Part shown: one piece after another, positions 16,657-27,000 of the stretch
How the letters are laid out: each line of letters begins with the position of its first letter
How positions within the stretch are numbered: the stretch's first letter is position 1
NCBI GenBank assembly: GCA_964489425.1
Contig: CAZAYP010000003.1
Location: 1 to 42,945 of the forward strand
Source: CAZAYP01 sp964489425 [NCBI: uncultured Verrucomicrobiota bacterium]
Lineage (GTDB): Bacteria > Verrucomicrobiota > Kiritimatiellia > RZYC01
DNA length: 42,945 bases
Direction of reading: 5' to 3'
Position numbers and translations under genes: made by a program
Notes under the pieces: generated by a model
Told to the model about the DNA's origin: nothing
The model's database searches: none
Seen by the model: only the letters and a program-made list of their open reading frames with translations

Positions 16657-17225
16657 GGGCCGTTCACCTGGGGCATCCTGGGCCGCCTGAGCGAGGAAAA
16701 AAACACCACCTGCTGCTCGAAGCGCTGCGCGGGCTGCAAGCCCAGGCCAGTGCGGCCGCGATGCCCGCCATGCGCCTGCTGATTGCCGGCGATGGCCCCC
16801 TGCGGGGTGATCTTGAACAATGCATCCGGGCGTGGGGCCTGCAGGACCGGGTCACCCTGGCCGGATACCTTCCAAGCGCCGATTTCTTCCGCCAGGTGCA
16901 CGGCCTGGTGCTGTGCTCGCGCATCGAGAACCTGCCCTACTGCATCCTGGAAGCCATGGCCTGGGCGCGGCCCGTGGTGGCCACCGACGTCGGCGGGATC
17001 AGCGACTTGGTCCAGGACGGCGTCTCCGGCTTCCTGGTGCCCGACAACGAGGCCGCGGCCCTGGGCCAGCGCCTGGTTGCGCTGGCGGGCAATCCCGCCC
17101 GGGCGCGCCAGATGGGCGCCGAAGGCCACGCCGTCCTGGAAGCGCGGTTCATGGCCGCGCACACCGCGCAACAGCACCTCGAGTGTTACCGCGCCCTGGC
17201 AGGCAAGCCAACCCGGCCGGCTTGA
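16657..17225 (+). pseudogene. Glycosyltransferase family 4 remnant, frameshifted
   Basis: Only the C-terminal half of a GT4 (GT-B fold) glycosyltransferase remains. It starts with TWGILGRLSEEK in one frame and continues in another frame as HHLLLEALRGL. Then come MRLLIAGDGPL, an RVTLAGYLPSADF segment, the sugar-nucleotide site (SRIENLPYCILEAMAWARPV, then VATDVGGISDLV) and GFLVPDNEAA. One base is missing in a run of seven A at 16697-16703; eight A would restore a single frame. The N-terminal acceptor domain is absent: the sequence upstream is the 26-base repeat and another gene's tail. From the first ATG after the shift, only 154 residues could be made. It ends seven bases before the convergent SUMF1-fold gene. 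Confidence 0.8.
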
Positions 17226-17232
17226 TCTCGCT

Positions 17233-18387
17233 TCACGGACTTGCGGACCTGACAACCCGGAAGCCTATGTTGTCGTACGCATAGTCCGGGTTGGTGTTGT
17301 CGCGATCGGCAACGCGGATGTAGTAGGCGTAGCGGTTCCAACCGCCGCCGCGACTCATGCGGTTCGAACCCGTCGAGGGACCACGGGGGTTGTCGGTCGG
17401 CGACCCGTCATAGTATGTGCTCCCATACCAGTCCCAACACCATTCACATACGTTCCCGGCCATGTCTGCCAACCCATATCCGTTGCCGGTAAAACTCCCC
17501 ACCGGACTCGTGTAGGGCAGCGCTCCGTTAGTATACGCCGGATGATACCCTGCGGTCGGGCTCGTGTCATAGACGTAGTGATTCGTGCCATTCTCTTGCC
17601 AACAGTAATAATTTGCCCGCGCATGTTGGAGCGTATCCGCATCGCTCCAGGGGAACCGGTGGTTCGCCACCCCGCCCCGCGCCGCTTTCTCCCACTCTGC
17701 CTCCGTTGGCAGGCGGTATCCAGTGGCCGACCAGTTGCAATCGGGGGAGTAGTTCCCCGTCCGATACACCCCACCATTCGTGGTATAACACGCGGTCAAG
17801 CCCTCTTTCTGGCTCCGCGCATTACACCACTTCACCACCTCATACCAGTTCACCATCTGCACTGGATGGTTCGTCGCCTTGCCCGATCCGGCGTGATCAA
17901 ACTGGTAGCCATTGACCACGGCCCACGCATACACCTCGTCCCACAGCGCCTTGGTCACCTCGTATTTACCCATGTAAAACGCGCTCACCTGCACCGCGTG
18001 TTGCGGCAACTCGTCGCCGCCCCCCTCACTGGCCGGAAACACGTTGGTCGCGTTGCCCATGACAAAGCTCCCGGCCGGGATCAGCACCATGTCGGCGGGC
18101 GGCGGATTGGTCACCCAGGCCACCACCCGGTACACCATGGGCACCGCGCAGGTTACCACGCCGCTGCCGGCGGCCGTCATATGGTCCAAGGCGGCGCTCG
18201 CGCTCGCAAAGTTGGTCCAGGGCCCCGTGAGCGTACTAGCCCACTCGACCCGATAATTTGTCGCGCCCGGCACCTCGTTGAACGCAATTTTCCCGGCCGT
18301 GTCAAACGACTGGATCACCACGTCATCTGCTTGTACGGCCAGCACGCTGGTCAGCAGGAGTCCCAACAGTATCTTCAACGCAAGCAT
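17233..18387 (-). CDS. Exported SUMF1/FGE-fold protein, copy 1
   Basis: A 384-residue protein with the start at 18387 (AGGGGC upstream), giving a signal peptide that ends near VLAVQA-DD. Residues ~20-95 form a small beta domain shared by all copies (GATNYRVEWASTLTGPW). The SUMF1/FGE domain follows: IPAGSFVMGNATNVFPAS, MGKYEVTKALWDEVYAW, HPVQMVNWYEVVKWCNAR, GYRLPTEAEWEKAARGG and LADMAGNVCEWCWDWYG. The C-terminus is a 90-base segment with DGR-like codon behaviour (17266-17355). The two active-site cysteines of formylglycine-generating enzyme are absent, so it probably binds ligands through the fold rather than maturing sulfatases. The next copy lies upstream on the same strand. Confidence 0.88.
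   Translation of the reverse strand: MLALKILLGLLLTSVLAVQADDVVIQSFDTAGKIAFNEVPGATNYRVEWASTLTGPWTNFASASAALDHMTAAGSGVVTCAVPMVYRVVAWVTNPPPADMVLIPAGSFVMGNATNVFPASEGGGDELPQHAVQVSAFYMGKYEVTKALWDEVYAWAVVNGYQFDHAGSGKATNHPVQMVNWYEVVKWCNARSQKEGLTACYTTNGGVYRTGNYSPDCNWSATGYRLPTEAEWEKAARGGVANHRFPWSDADTLQHARANYYCWQENGTNHYVYDTSPTAGYHPAYTNGALPYTSPVGSFTGNGYGLADMAGNVCEWCWDWYGSTYYDGSPTDNPRGPSTGSNRMSRGGGWNRYAYYIRVADRDNTNPDYAYDNIGFRVVRSASP
17266..17355 (-). other. Candidate DGR-type variable region, copy 1
   Basis: On the coding strand the variable codons after the framework Trp read AAC CGC TAC, then TAC TAC ATC, GTT GCC GAT, GAC AAC ACC AAC and GAC TAT, all ending in C or T. Framework codons for Ala, Arg, Arg, Pro and Gly-Phe-Arg stay in place. 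This is the outcome expected if AAC/AAT codons of a template are mutated at adenines. Confidence 0.55.
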
Positions 18388-18482
18388 GGATGCCCCTTGG
18401 TTTGGGTTATTTTTAATCATAGCTTCAGTTCCATGCCAAGGCAAGCCGTGGCCGAAACGGGGACCTTACTTGCCTGGCTCAC
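18381..18482. repeat. Duplicated intergenic spacer, copy 1
   Basis: The spacer upstream of copy 1 is a near copy of the spacer upstream of copy 2 (19648-19748). Both hold the start codon, a GATGCCCCTTGG block, a T-rich tract, CCATGCCAAGGCAAG and the tail CCTTACTTGCCTGGCTCACC. Start codons of copies 1 and 2 are 1267 bases apart, the size of the tandem unit. Confidence 0.75.
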
Positions 18483-19654
18483 CTCGTTGACCTGAAGGCC
18501 GGACCGCTCGAAAGCCAAGGCAGGACGACACGAAAGCCACGGTCATAGTTGGCAATGTACGGGTAGAAGTCGAAGCGATCGGAAAGCCGAGCGTAGTCCG
18601 CATTGCCGTTCCAACTGCCGCCGCGATACACGCGGGTCGAGTAAGGACTCGAGTCCGGGCCACGCGGGTCTGTGCCAGGAGATACCGCGTAATAGTTTAA
18701 ATCACACCAGTCCCAGCACCATTCCCAGACGTTCCCCGCCATGTCGTACAGCCCATACCCGTTGGGCGCAAACGCGCCGACCGGACTGGTGTATGGCGTG
18801 CCGCCTTCCATGTAGGCCGGATGGAATCCTTCCGTGGGATTCACGTCGTAAGAGAAATCTGCCGGTATGGCCAAGTAGTTTGCCTTCACGTGCGCGATAT
18901 TGTTCGTGTAGTCGGTCCACGGGAAGCGCGTGTCCGGCGCTCCGCCCCGCGCCGCCTTCTCCCACTCCGACTCGGTCGGCAGACGATAGCCGTTGGCGGT
19001 CCAGTTGCAGTCCGGGGCGCTCTGGCCGTTGGTATACACGCTGCCCGCCACCGTGTAGCAGGGTGTTCGCCCCTCCTGCTCGCTCCGCGCATTGCACCAC
19101 TTCACGATGTCATACCAGCTGACAAATTGTACCGGATGGTTCGTCGCCTTGCCCGAGCCGGCGCTGAAGGCGTATCCGTGGTTGGTCGCCCACTGGTGCA
19201 CCGTGTCCCACTCTGCCTTGGTCACCTCGTATTTCCCCATGTAAAACGCGCTCACCCACACCGTGTGCTGGGGCCGTTCAGCAGCATAGCCTTCACCCGG
19301 GGGTAACACATTGGTCGCGTTGCCCATCACGAAACTCCCGGCCGGGATCAAGACCATGTCGGCCGGCGGCGGATTGGTCATCGTGGCCACCACCCGGTAT
19401 ACGATGGGCACCGCGCAGGTCACCATCCCGCTGCCGGTGTGCGGCAGGTTGTCCAGCAGCGCGGCCGCAGCTGCAAAGTTGGTCCAGGGCCCGGCCACCA
19501 CCGGCGCCCACTCCACCCGGTATCCGGTCGCGCCAGACACCGCGCTGAACGTGACCCTGCCGGCTTGGTCAATCGACTGAATCACTACGTCTTCCGCTTG
19601 TACGGCCAGCACGCCGGTCAGCAGCAGTCCCAACATTATCTTCAGCGCAAGCAT
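18479..19654 (-). CDS. Exported SUMF1/FGE-fold protein, copy 2
   Basis: A 391-residue paralogue of copy 1 with a near-identical signal peptide (MLALKIMLGLLLTGVLAVQA) and the same beta domain (VEWAPVVAGPWTNFAAAAAL). The SUMF1 landmarks are present: VLIPAGSFVMGNATNVLPPG, HPVQFVSWYDIVKWCNAR, YRLPTESEWEKAARGG and YDMAGNVWEWCWDWCDL. The C-terminal window differs from the other copies at the codon positions of a DGR variable region (18539-18628). The DNA tail conserved in copy 3 (GGTGAGCCAGGCAAGTAAGG) is also present, but it is read in another frame, so this protein ends 13 bases earlier with a different tail. FGE catalytic cysteines are absent. Confidence 0.88.
   Translation of the reverse strand: MLALKIMLGLLLTGVLAVQAEDVVIQSIDQAGRVTFSAVSGATGYRVEWAPVVAGPWTNFAAAAALLDNLPHTGSGMVTCAVPIVYRVVATMTNPPPADMVLIPAGSFVMGNATNVLPPGEGYAAERPQHTVWVSAFYMGKYEVTKAEWDTVHQWATNHGYAFSAGSGKATNHPVQFVSWYDIVKWCNARSEQEGRTPCYTVAGSVYTNGQSAPDCNWTANGYRLPTESEWEKAARGGAPDTRFPWTDYTNNIAHVKANYLAIPADFSYDVNPTEGFHPAYMEGGTPYTSPVGAFAPNGYGLYDMAGNVWEWCWDWCDLNYYAVSPGTDPRGPDSSPYSTRVYRGGSWNGNADYARLSDRFDFYPYIANYDRGFRVVLPWLSSGPAFRSTR
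18539..18628 (-). other. Candidate DGR-type variable region, copy 2
   Basis: Variable codons after the framework Trp are AAC GGC AAT, GAC TAC GCT, CTT TCC GAT, TTC GAC TTC TAC, TAC ATT, GCC AAC TAT GAC CGT. Every one ends in C or T, and no Lys, Glu, Gln, Met or Trp codon occurs among them. The framework Arg, Arg, Pro and Gly-Phe-Arg codons are intact. Confidence 0.55.
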
Positions 19655-19748
19655 GGATGCCCCTTGGTTTGGGTTTTTTTAATAATAGCCTCAGTCCCAT
19701 GCCAAGGCAAGGCGTGGCCAAACGGACACGCACCTTACTTGCCTGGCT
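19648..19748. repeat. Duplicated intergenic spacer, copy 2
   Basis: Partner of 18381-18482. The CCTTACTTGCCTGGCTCACC block at its right end is the 3' end of copy 3 and recurs once more, with one change, in the remnant beside pyrG (near 31015). Confidence 0.75.
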
Positions 19749-20982
19749 CACCTTGCTGCCCCGGGGGCAGGACCACGCGAAAGCCTAATTCGGTGCGCTT
19801 GCCATCCGGGAGGCTGCCGGCACGATGGGCGACCCGGTGGTGGTCGGCGTAGTCGTACCACCCGCCACCGCGATTCACGCGGCGCGAGCCCGTCGCCGGA
19901 CCACGCGGATCCGTCCCCGGTGATGTGCTGTAATAATTCCCATCATACCAGTCCCAGCACCATTCCCAGACGTTCCCCGCCATGTCCCGCAATCCGTATC
20001 CATTGCCGGCAAAACTCCCCACCGGACTCGTATACGGATACGCGCCTGCCATGTAATTGGTGTCATAGCCTTCATACCCCAGGTCGTAGGCATAGGCCGA
20101 AGGATACCCGAAATACAGTGCCAGGCTGTGGTCTATGGTGTCCCCGCCTGACCACGTAAAGCGATGGTTGGCCACCCCGCCGCGCGCAGCGTATTCCCAC
20201 TCCGCCTCGGCCGGCAGGCGGTAGCCGCGGGCGGTCCAGTCGCAGGCCACGGCGCTGTGGGTGCCGGTCCGGTACACGCTGCCGCTGACCGTGTAGCAGG
20301 GGGTGCGGCCATCCTTCTCGCTGTACGCATTGCACCACTTGACGGCATCATACCAACTCACCTTCTGTACCGGATGATCCGCCGCCTTGCCACTCCCGAC
20401 GTTGTCGAAATTGTATCCATTGTTGGTAGCCCAGAGATATACGGCATCCCACTGCGTCTTGGTCACCTCGAATTTACCCATGTAGAAAGCGCCGACAGAG
20501 ACCGTGTGCTGCGGTCGCTCGTCATAATATCCTTCACTGGCCGGGAACACATTGGTCGCGTTGCCCATCACAAAGCTCCCGGCGGGCATCAGGACCAGAT
20601 CCTCAGGGATCGGCGGCGGCGTGGCGGTCGGAGTCGGTGTGGGCATAGGCGTGGGTGCTGCGGTAGCCGTGGCCGTCGGGATGGCCGTGGCCGTCGGCGG
20701 ATTGGTCGCCGTGGCCACCACCCGGTACACCATGGGCACCGCGCAGGTCACCATCCCGCTGCCGGTGTACGGCAGGCCATCCAGCACCGCGGCCGCAGCC
20801 GCAAAGTTGGTCCAGGGCCCAGCCACCACCGGCGCCCACTCCACCCGGTATCCGGTCGCGCCAGACACCTCGTTGAACGTGATTTTTCCGGCCTGGTCAA
20901 TCGACGGGATCACGCTGTCTTCCGCTGGTACGGCCCATGCCAGCAGCCATAGCATTCCCAGTACGCAACTCAATAATTTCAT
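19735..20982 (-). CDS. Exported SUMF1/FGE-fold protein, copy 3, with Pro/Thr linker
   Basis: A 415-residue paralogue whose signal peptide (MKLLSCVLGMLWLLAWAVPA) differs from copies 1 and 2. The beta domain is shared (ATGYRVEWAPVVAGPWTNF). Between it and the SUMF1 domain is a ~30-residue linker of Pro, Thr and Ala repeats (20600-20700). The SUMF1 landmarks are VLMPAGSFVMGNATNVFPAS, HPVQKVSWYDAVKWCNAY, YRLPAEAEWEYAARGG and RDMAGNVWEWCWDWYDG. The C-terminal variable window is at 19786-19875 and the protein ends LPPGQQGEPGK. Its start lies 91 bases from the stop of the giant gene upstream, so the giant and the three paralogues could form one operon transcribed leftward. Confidence 0.88.
   Translation of the reverse strand: MKLLSCVLGMLWLLAWAVPAEDSVIPSIDQAGKITFNEVSGATGYRVEWAPVVAGPWTNFAAAAAVLDGLPYTGSGMVTCAVPMVYRVVATATNPPTATAIPTATATAAPTPMPTPTPTATPPPIPEDLVLMPAGSFVMGNATNVFPASEGYYDERPQHTVSVGAFYMGKFEVTKTQWDAVYLWATNNGYNFDNVGSGKAADHPVQKVSWYDAVKWCNAYSEKDGRTPCYTVSGSVYRTGTHSAVACDWTARGYRLPAEAEWEYAARGGVANHRFTWSGGDTIDHSLALYFGYPSAYAYDLGYEGYDTNYMAGAYPYTSPVGSFAGNGYGLRDMAGNVWEWCWDWYDGNYYSTSPGTDPRGPATGSRRVNRGGGWYDYADHHRVAHRAGSLPDGKRTELGFRVVLPPGQQGEPGK
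19786..19875 (-). other. Candidate DGR-type variable region, copy 3
   Basis: Variable codons after Trp are TAC GAC TAC, GAC CAC CAC, GTC GCC CAT, GCC GGC AGC CTC and GAT GGC, then AAG CGC ACC GAA TTA. The first fifteen end in C or T. Near the end AAG, GAA and TTA break the pattern, so this copy fits less well than copies 1 and 2. A perfect CTGCCCCCGGGGCAG palindrome follows the window on the coding strand. Confidence 0.5.
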
Positions 20983-21073
20983 CGCTGATACTTCCGTATT
21001 TCCTGTTTATGGGTCACGGCCATATCCGGCGCTCCTTTCGGCGGATCCGGTGGTCATCGGCCAGGCTTGGCGA

Positions 21074-24000
21074 TCAGGGCTCCTGGTCCAGAAGCAGCAT
21101 CTCCCAGGGTATACCGACCCCGACCGTGGTTTGGGCTTGTGCTGCGCTGGGCGCCAGTTCGCGGTTGCCCACGTTGTCCGTGGCCACGCAATAGAAGAAA
21201 TACGTTGACCCAACGTCGCCGGCGCAAACGGCGCTGGTGGCCGCGGTTTTTTCCTGCCAAAGGGTGAACTCGCCGCTGTCCTTGGCGACATACACGTCAT
21301 AGGCGGCCACGCCCGATCCGATCCCGTCCGTGCCGCTCCAACTCACGAGGAACTCGCGGGGCGCCAGCGCCGGGAGGGCATCCACGGAACTTGTCGGCCG
21401 AACCGCGTCGATCGCGTTAGTGATGGTTCGCGTTGCCAACGCCGCGTTCGCGTCGAACACGATGCCGGCCATGGCCTCAATTTGTTCCGCATGCGGAAGG
21501 TTTGTCCGCGGGCGGATGGTGTAGCTCACCCACCCCTCGCCGCAGGGCGGATTGGTGTTCGGCGGGAGGAAACCGGCGATGGGATCTTCGGTCAGCAGCC
21601 CGGTGCGGGGATCGAGAGAGGTGAATGCCCACAGAGCCCGGCCGGAGCTGGGATCAAAACAGCAGTCCAACTCCACGTTCAGCCCGGAGTTCGCCCGGTC
21701 ATCCACATTCGTGCGATACCCCATGAGCCCCGCAGGAATGGCATAAACGCTTGAACCCAACCCAAACGAGCCGATTTCAAAAGTGGACCAATCGAGATGG
21801 GGATCGATGTCATTAGTGACCATCACCACTTGCGCGGGGGCTGATGCGGTCGCGACGTTTTCAAAATGTATCGTATACAGCCAAGGCACTTGATTCAGCA
21901 TCCAATGCTCAATGCCGCTACCGGCTGGACCGACCATATCGTTGGGATCCTCTGATGCGGCAGCCATGTTCCCGTTGGTGTCGGCCCCGTCGGGGTCGCC
22001 TGGCAGCGGCCGAGGACGGGGATACGGTGGCTTTATGCCGTTGCCCTGACAGAAATTATTGAAAGCATAGTAACGATACAGCAAATGTTTGTAATTATTA
22101 ATCGAATCTTCATAACCCTTTCTTGCCATTTTAGCCTTTTCGACAGCTTCTTTTATGTTGCCGATCGCAACTATAAAATCAACCCATCCCTTAATCACAG
22201 AAGATCCGGCACCAATATACGCAAGCATGCCTTCGGCTTTCAGCGAAGCTTGAAACGCTTTTAAATCCTTGAGTAGCGACACCCCAGTGGAAGAGTTGTC
22301 GATCAATGACCAGGCTTTTTTCACGACCTCACCATAATCGCCTTTGATCCAACCTTCCTTCATGTTTTGAAAAACCTCCCACCCTTGACTGCAAATAAAT
22401 TCAAGGCCCAACGCGCTTATAGGCACATAGGGAAGCAGTTTGGCAAACCTGACAGCTTGCACCTTGTCTTTCCACGCCGCCGCCGGGAAAGTAATAATTC
22501 CCAACACGAACCCGCCGGTATCGCCAACCAAAACAAAAGCGTTCTCCGTTATTATCCGATTGACATCGGCGTGAGCCTTTTCCCACAAAGAATAACTGAG
22601 ATCCAACTCGCGCTGAAAAGTTTTCATGAGTTTAAGCAAGTACTTTGCCGAATTACATCGAGGTGGGCGATTGGCTTCCACCCAATCCGGTGTGTCCAGT
22701 GCGTCCGTGCGCAATGGCTTGGGATTTTCTCGTTCAAGAAGCCTCCAGAGTTCTGCAAGAACCCCGCCGGGGTTTGGAACAAATGGAAGAAAGTCGGGCC
22801 GATAGCCTTTCCGTTTCGCCGATCGACCTTCGGCTGGATACAGGCCGTAATCGGGCATACCGCCCACATACGCGCACAGGATTTGAATGCCTCGCTGATC
22901 TATTCCGTGATCCACCCAAAGCGCAGAGGATGGTGTCGCCCGATGGCCGGCTGGATGCGCCATAACGCGATATATACCATACGGAATATTGGTGAAGGCA
23001 TAGTTGCCGCGCCCATCGGCGGTCTGGCTGCCAAGAAGGTGCCCCGAGTCGGACAAAAGCAATACGCCACAGTTGGGCAGCCGGTTGCCTCGGTCATTAA
23101 GCACCGCACCCTCGATGCAGCCGAAGTTCAGCGGATCTGTCAGATGAATGACCGGAGGGGCGGCCGGCATGATGGCGCTGGTGATGGCTAACGTCGTGAA
23201 ACCCTGTTGAACGGCCAAGGTAATCCGGCCGGTTGCCATTACTTCGACGACATAATAGCCGTCTCGATCACAAGCACTGGCGGCGCGATAATCAAGCTCG
23301 CCGTCCGCATAGGCTCTGACCACCATCTGCTCATGGTTATGCAAGCCTGTCACCTGGCCCGCAATCGTCAAGAAGGCCGGCGCAGACAAATTGAACACCT
23401 TCTGCGAATTGACCAGCACATCGCCGAGGTGGGCTGTGCCCAGGCCATGCCAATACAGGTGATAGTTTCCAGGAATCAAGGGCGGGGATACATATTGCCC
23501 ATCCATGATCATGGCCGTGTCAATAAACAGGGAGCGATCGTCTTGCAGGAAATCTGCATTCTTGAACTCAATAAATTGGTCGCCGGCGGAACCGGCCGCG
23601 CCCTGCACAAGGCCATGCAAGGTTGCACAAGGATAGGCCGGGATCTCGGCATGCACAACACCGCCGGTTACGTCCATTGAACCGCGCCACCCATGGGATT
23701 CAGCCGGGGCAATAATCTCGTAGTTGCCCTGGGATATACCATAAAACAAAGCCACGCCATTGCTGGATATGGGCGCCCGCGCTACATAGCGATTGCTGGT
23801 GAAAAGATAGGCGGTCGGAGCAAAGCTCCCTGCGGAATAATCCTGAAGATCGATTCGCAGTCGGGCGCCCGCAATAACGACATGGACATAACTGGTTTCG
23901 GACGTGGTCGGTACCGTTTGCGCAACATAAATCCCACCGGGCGCAATGGAATAGGTATCCAATAAGCACCCCCGGAACTCAAAACGCCCCTGATCATCGG

Positions 24001-27000
24001 TCAGCGCGATTTGGCTGACCGATGTGGTGTTAGCAGCGACGATACTGATACCCTCAACGGGACCGGCGACGTCGTCCCTTGCCTGCCCCGCGATGACCCG
24101 GCCCTCGCTCATGGCAAATACGTAATCGGCGGTAACGCCCGCCATGGCCATGACAGAATAATTAGAGGCCGGCATCCAGCCATAGCTTGCCGAGAGGGTG
24201 CCAGCACCAGCATCCAATCCGGAAAATACGACATAACCATCATCCGCGCTTACGGCGGTCGCCATCACGCTGGTTCCAACCGAAAGCAAACATCGCACCC
24301 CGGTCAGGGCCATAGCGGATGTATCGGAAACAAACCGTGCCCGCATCGTTGCGGCCCGCTTTAAGTTCACCGCATATGGGGATCGCGCGTTGGCCACAGA
24401 TGCTACGGTGATGGTCGTAGTGAGATAATGGTCGGCGGCGATGACCGCATGGTAGTTTCCTTCGGGTATATTGACAAAGTTTATCGCGCGGTTGGATTGG
24501 ATCAGCATCCCGCCCATACCATCAACACCATCCAATGCCGCCATCACATTAGTGAGGTATGGGTCAGAGTTGACAATATTCACATCGATCTCACCGCTGT
24601 GGAATACGATAAAGTCCTGTGTCAACTCCTGCGTGGCGCTGGTTATGGTCATGACCACGCTTGAGGAAATCAACGACGCCCCGAGACAATAGCCCATGTA
24701 GTTGCTCGTGTCGAAACCCGGCACACAGTATCTTCCGTTGGCGGCAGTTTCCGCTACTTTGCCGAGATCGGATTCGTTTTTAAAGAAGACGAGCACATTC
24801 GGAGCCGGAGCGCCGGTCTCATCCCGCACCGTCCCGGAAATGGTTGCGCCCGCCGCAACAACAAGGCCGGTGACGTGGGTCGTGGTGTTTGCGAGCACGC
24901 GGAATTGGGTGCCGGTGGGCGCGACAACCTCCGGGCCCCGGACGGCATATGCGTCCGGGGCCAAATCGAAAAAGCGGAAACTCCCGTCGTAATCCACCGT
25001 GGCAAACCCGACGTTGGTCGGATTGGCGCCCTCAACAAATATAGTTCTGCCTATAAGGGCAGACATATCGGCACCGGCAACACTTCCGGTTGCGTTGGCA
25101 AAAGCGCTAAAGTATGACTCGATCAAGGCAGAGGAGAAGGCGCTGTAAAAATCATTCGGCACGCTACCACGATGGGCGGCCAGACCCGCCATGGTGTTGA
25201 GATGGCGGACATAACCGCCCACCGTATGGCCAGCGACATTCGTAAAGTGCGACCAAGTGGCCGCCCATTTTCTCATATCCACGCCCGCCGGCATGGCATC
25301 CGCTTCCAAGTCCGGCCAACGCATCGCAGCCGTATTATTCTCTGTAAAATAGGAGACGACGTATTCGGTGGCCCCCCCGCCGGCCGTCTTGGCCATGAAC
25401 CGAACATTGCGCTCCTCGTTTGGCGCCAGACGTCCTGGCGCCATGGACGATCCCGAGGTCCAAATCCATAGCGCGCTTTCCCATGGGCCGCTGGGGCTCG
25501 CCCTGAACTGAACCCCTGGAGTGGGTGATGATATATGGACCAATTGCGCGGGTGCGTCCGCCCATCCCGTATTACGACAACTAAAAACGCACTCAAATTC
25601 CCGTCCAACCCTAACCACGTTTGGCAGTTGAAGATTCATGAATAACGGGGCCTGCGGCAAAGAATCGACCAGGGTAACCGCGTTTTCAACCGAGCTGGTC
25701 ATGCCCGGCAAAACGGCACAAAGCCGACACGGCCCGGCGGCCAGATCGGTAGTATTGAATGTGACCGCCTGCCGGTTGAGGCTTTGGGAAAATACCGCGA
25801 CCGCGTTGGTTGCCCGGGTTGTTTGATCGATCAAAGACCATTCTGTGCCAGGGCTCAGACCTACACCGCTGACGTCCAAGGTAACCTGTCCCCGCCCGAT
25901 CATATTCGGCGCTACACGGCCAATATGAAACCAGGTTTCGTCCGCGCGAATCGTCAACTCGCGACTGCCCGCGCCCGATTCATCGGAAGCAATAACCAAG
26001 TAATACGTATGGCCGGGGATCAACGTGACATCCAGCATAGCGTTTGTTGAACCGGCATTGCTGGCGGAGAGATCGTGTTGCGTAGCGCTTGGGATATAAT
26101 CCATACCAATTAAGATGCGGAAATGCGCTTGATCGGCCGACGAGATGTTGAGGGAGAAACTCTGCTGAGCGCCGCAGGTCATTGCGTAAAGCAGGGCGCC
26201 TCCATGAGGCAAGATCGCGGAGGTGATGGAGTTCGGCTCGATCAGCGGCGCCGAAATTAACAGCCAACTATCAGCGTTTCTTTGATTGTTGCTGCGATTC
26301 GCTCCCTCAAAAACATCATCATGACTATTGCATAGAACGCTCCACTGATATGAACCGTTCGGCGCGATGGGCACTCGAATGGTGTTGGTTATCGTAATCG
26401 TTGAGCCCGGCGGCAAGACGGCGCCCTGGCCGCCGAGAAAACTACCGGCTGCGATATAATTAGTGCCATCCGGCGAACTCGCCGTCAGGCTGACTGCATC
26501 GTGCCATGGGCCGGCAGCCGGCGCGGTTCCGATGTTTTTGACCGTCCAGGCCAGAGACACTGGCTCGCCGACGGTCGCGGCGGTCGGGCCGTCGATGGCG
26601 GACAACACCAGATCAATGGGCGATTCCGCATTTTCCACGAACTCGAACGCGCCCATGTCGGCGTAGACGCCGTTCGTGTTGGGGAGTCCGGTTTTAAGCG
26701 GGGTTCGCGGATCGCTATAGCGCGGAGCGCCCATGTAGTCGTTGGCGGGAGCAACGGTCGTGTCGGCGGCGTCAATGCAGGGGGAGCGATAGTTGAGGCG
26801 GTACTCCTGGCGGTCCACAGCCTTGAACTTGGGATCGGCGGAGATATTGCCGTTTGTGCCGGGAGTGAAACTGCCGTTGCTGCCGGTGGCGGACCAGACG
26901 TTGCAGTAACGGAGGTTGTTGGCGCCGGCGGACACCCCGGTTTCGAGACTGCGGCTGATGATGCAGTTGGCGGCGTTGATCGTGCCCCCGTGGGGCCAGA

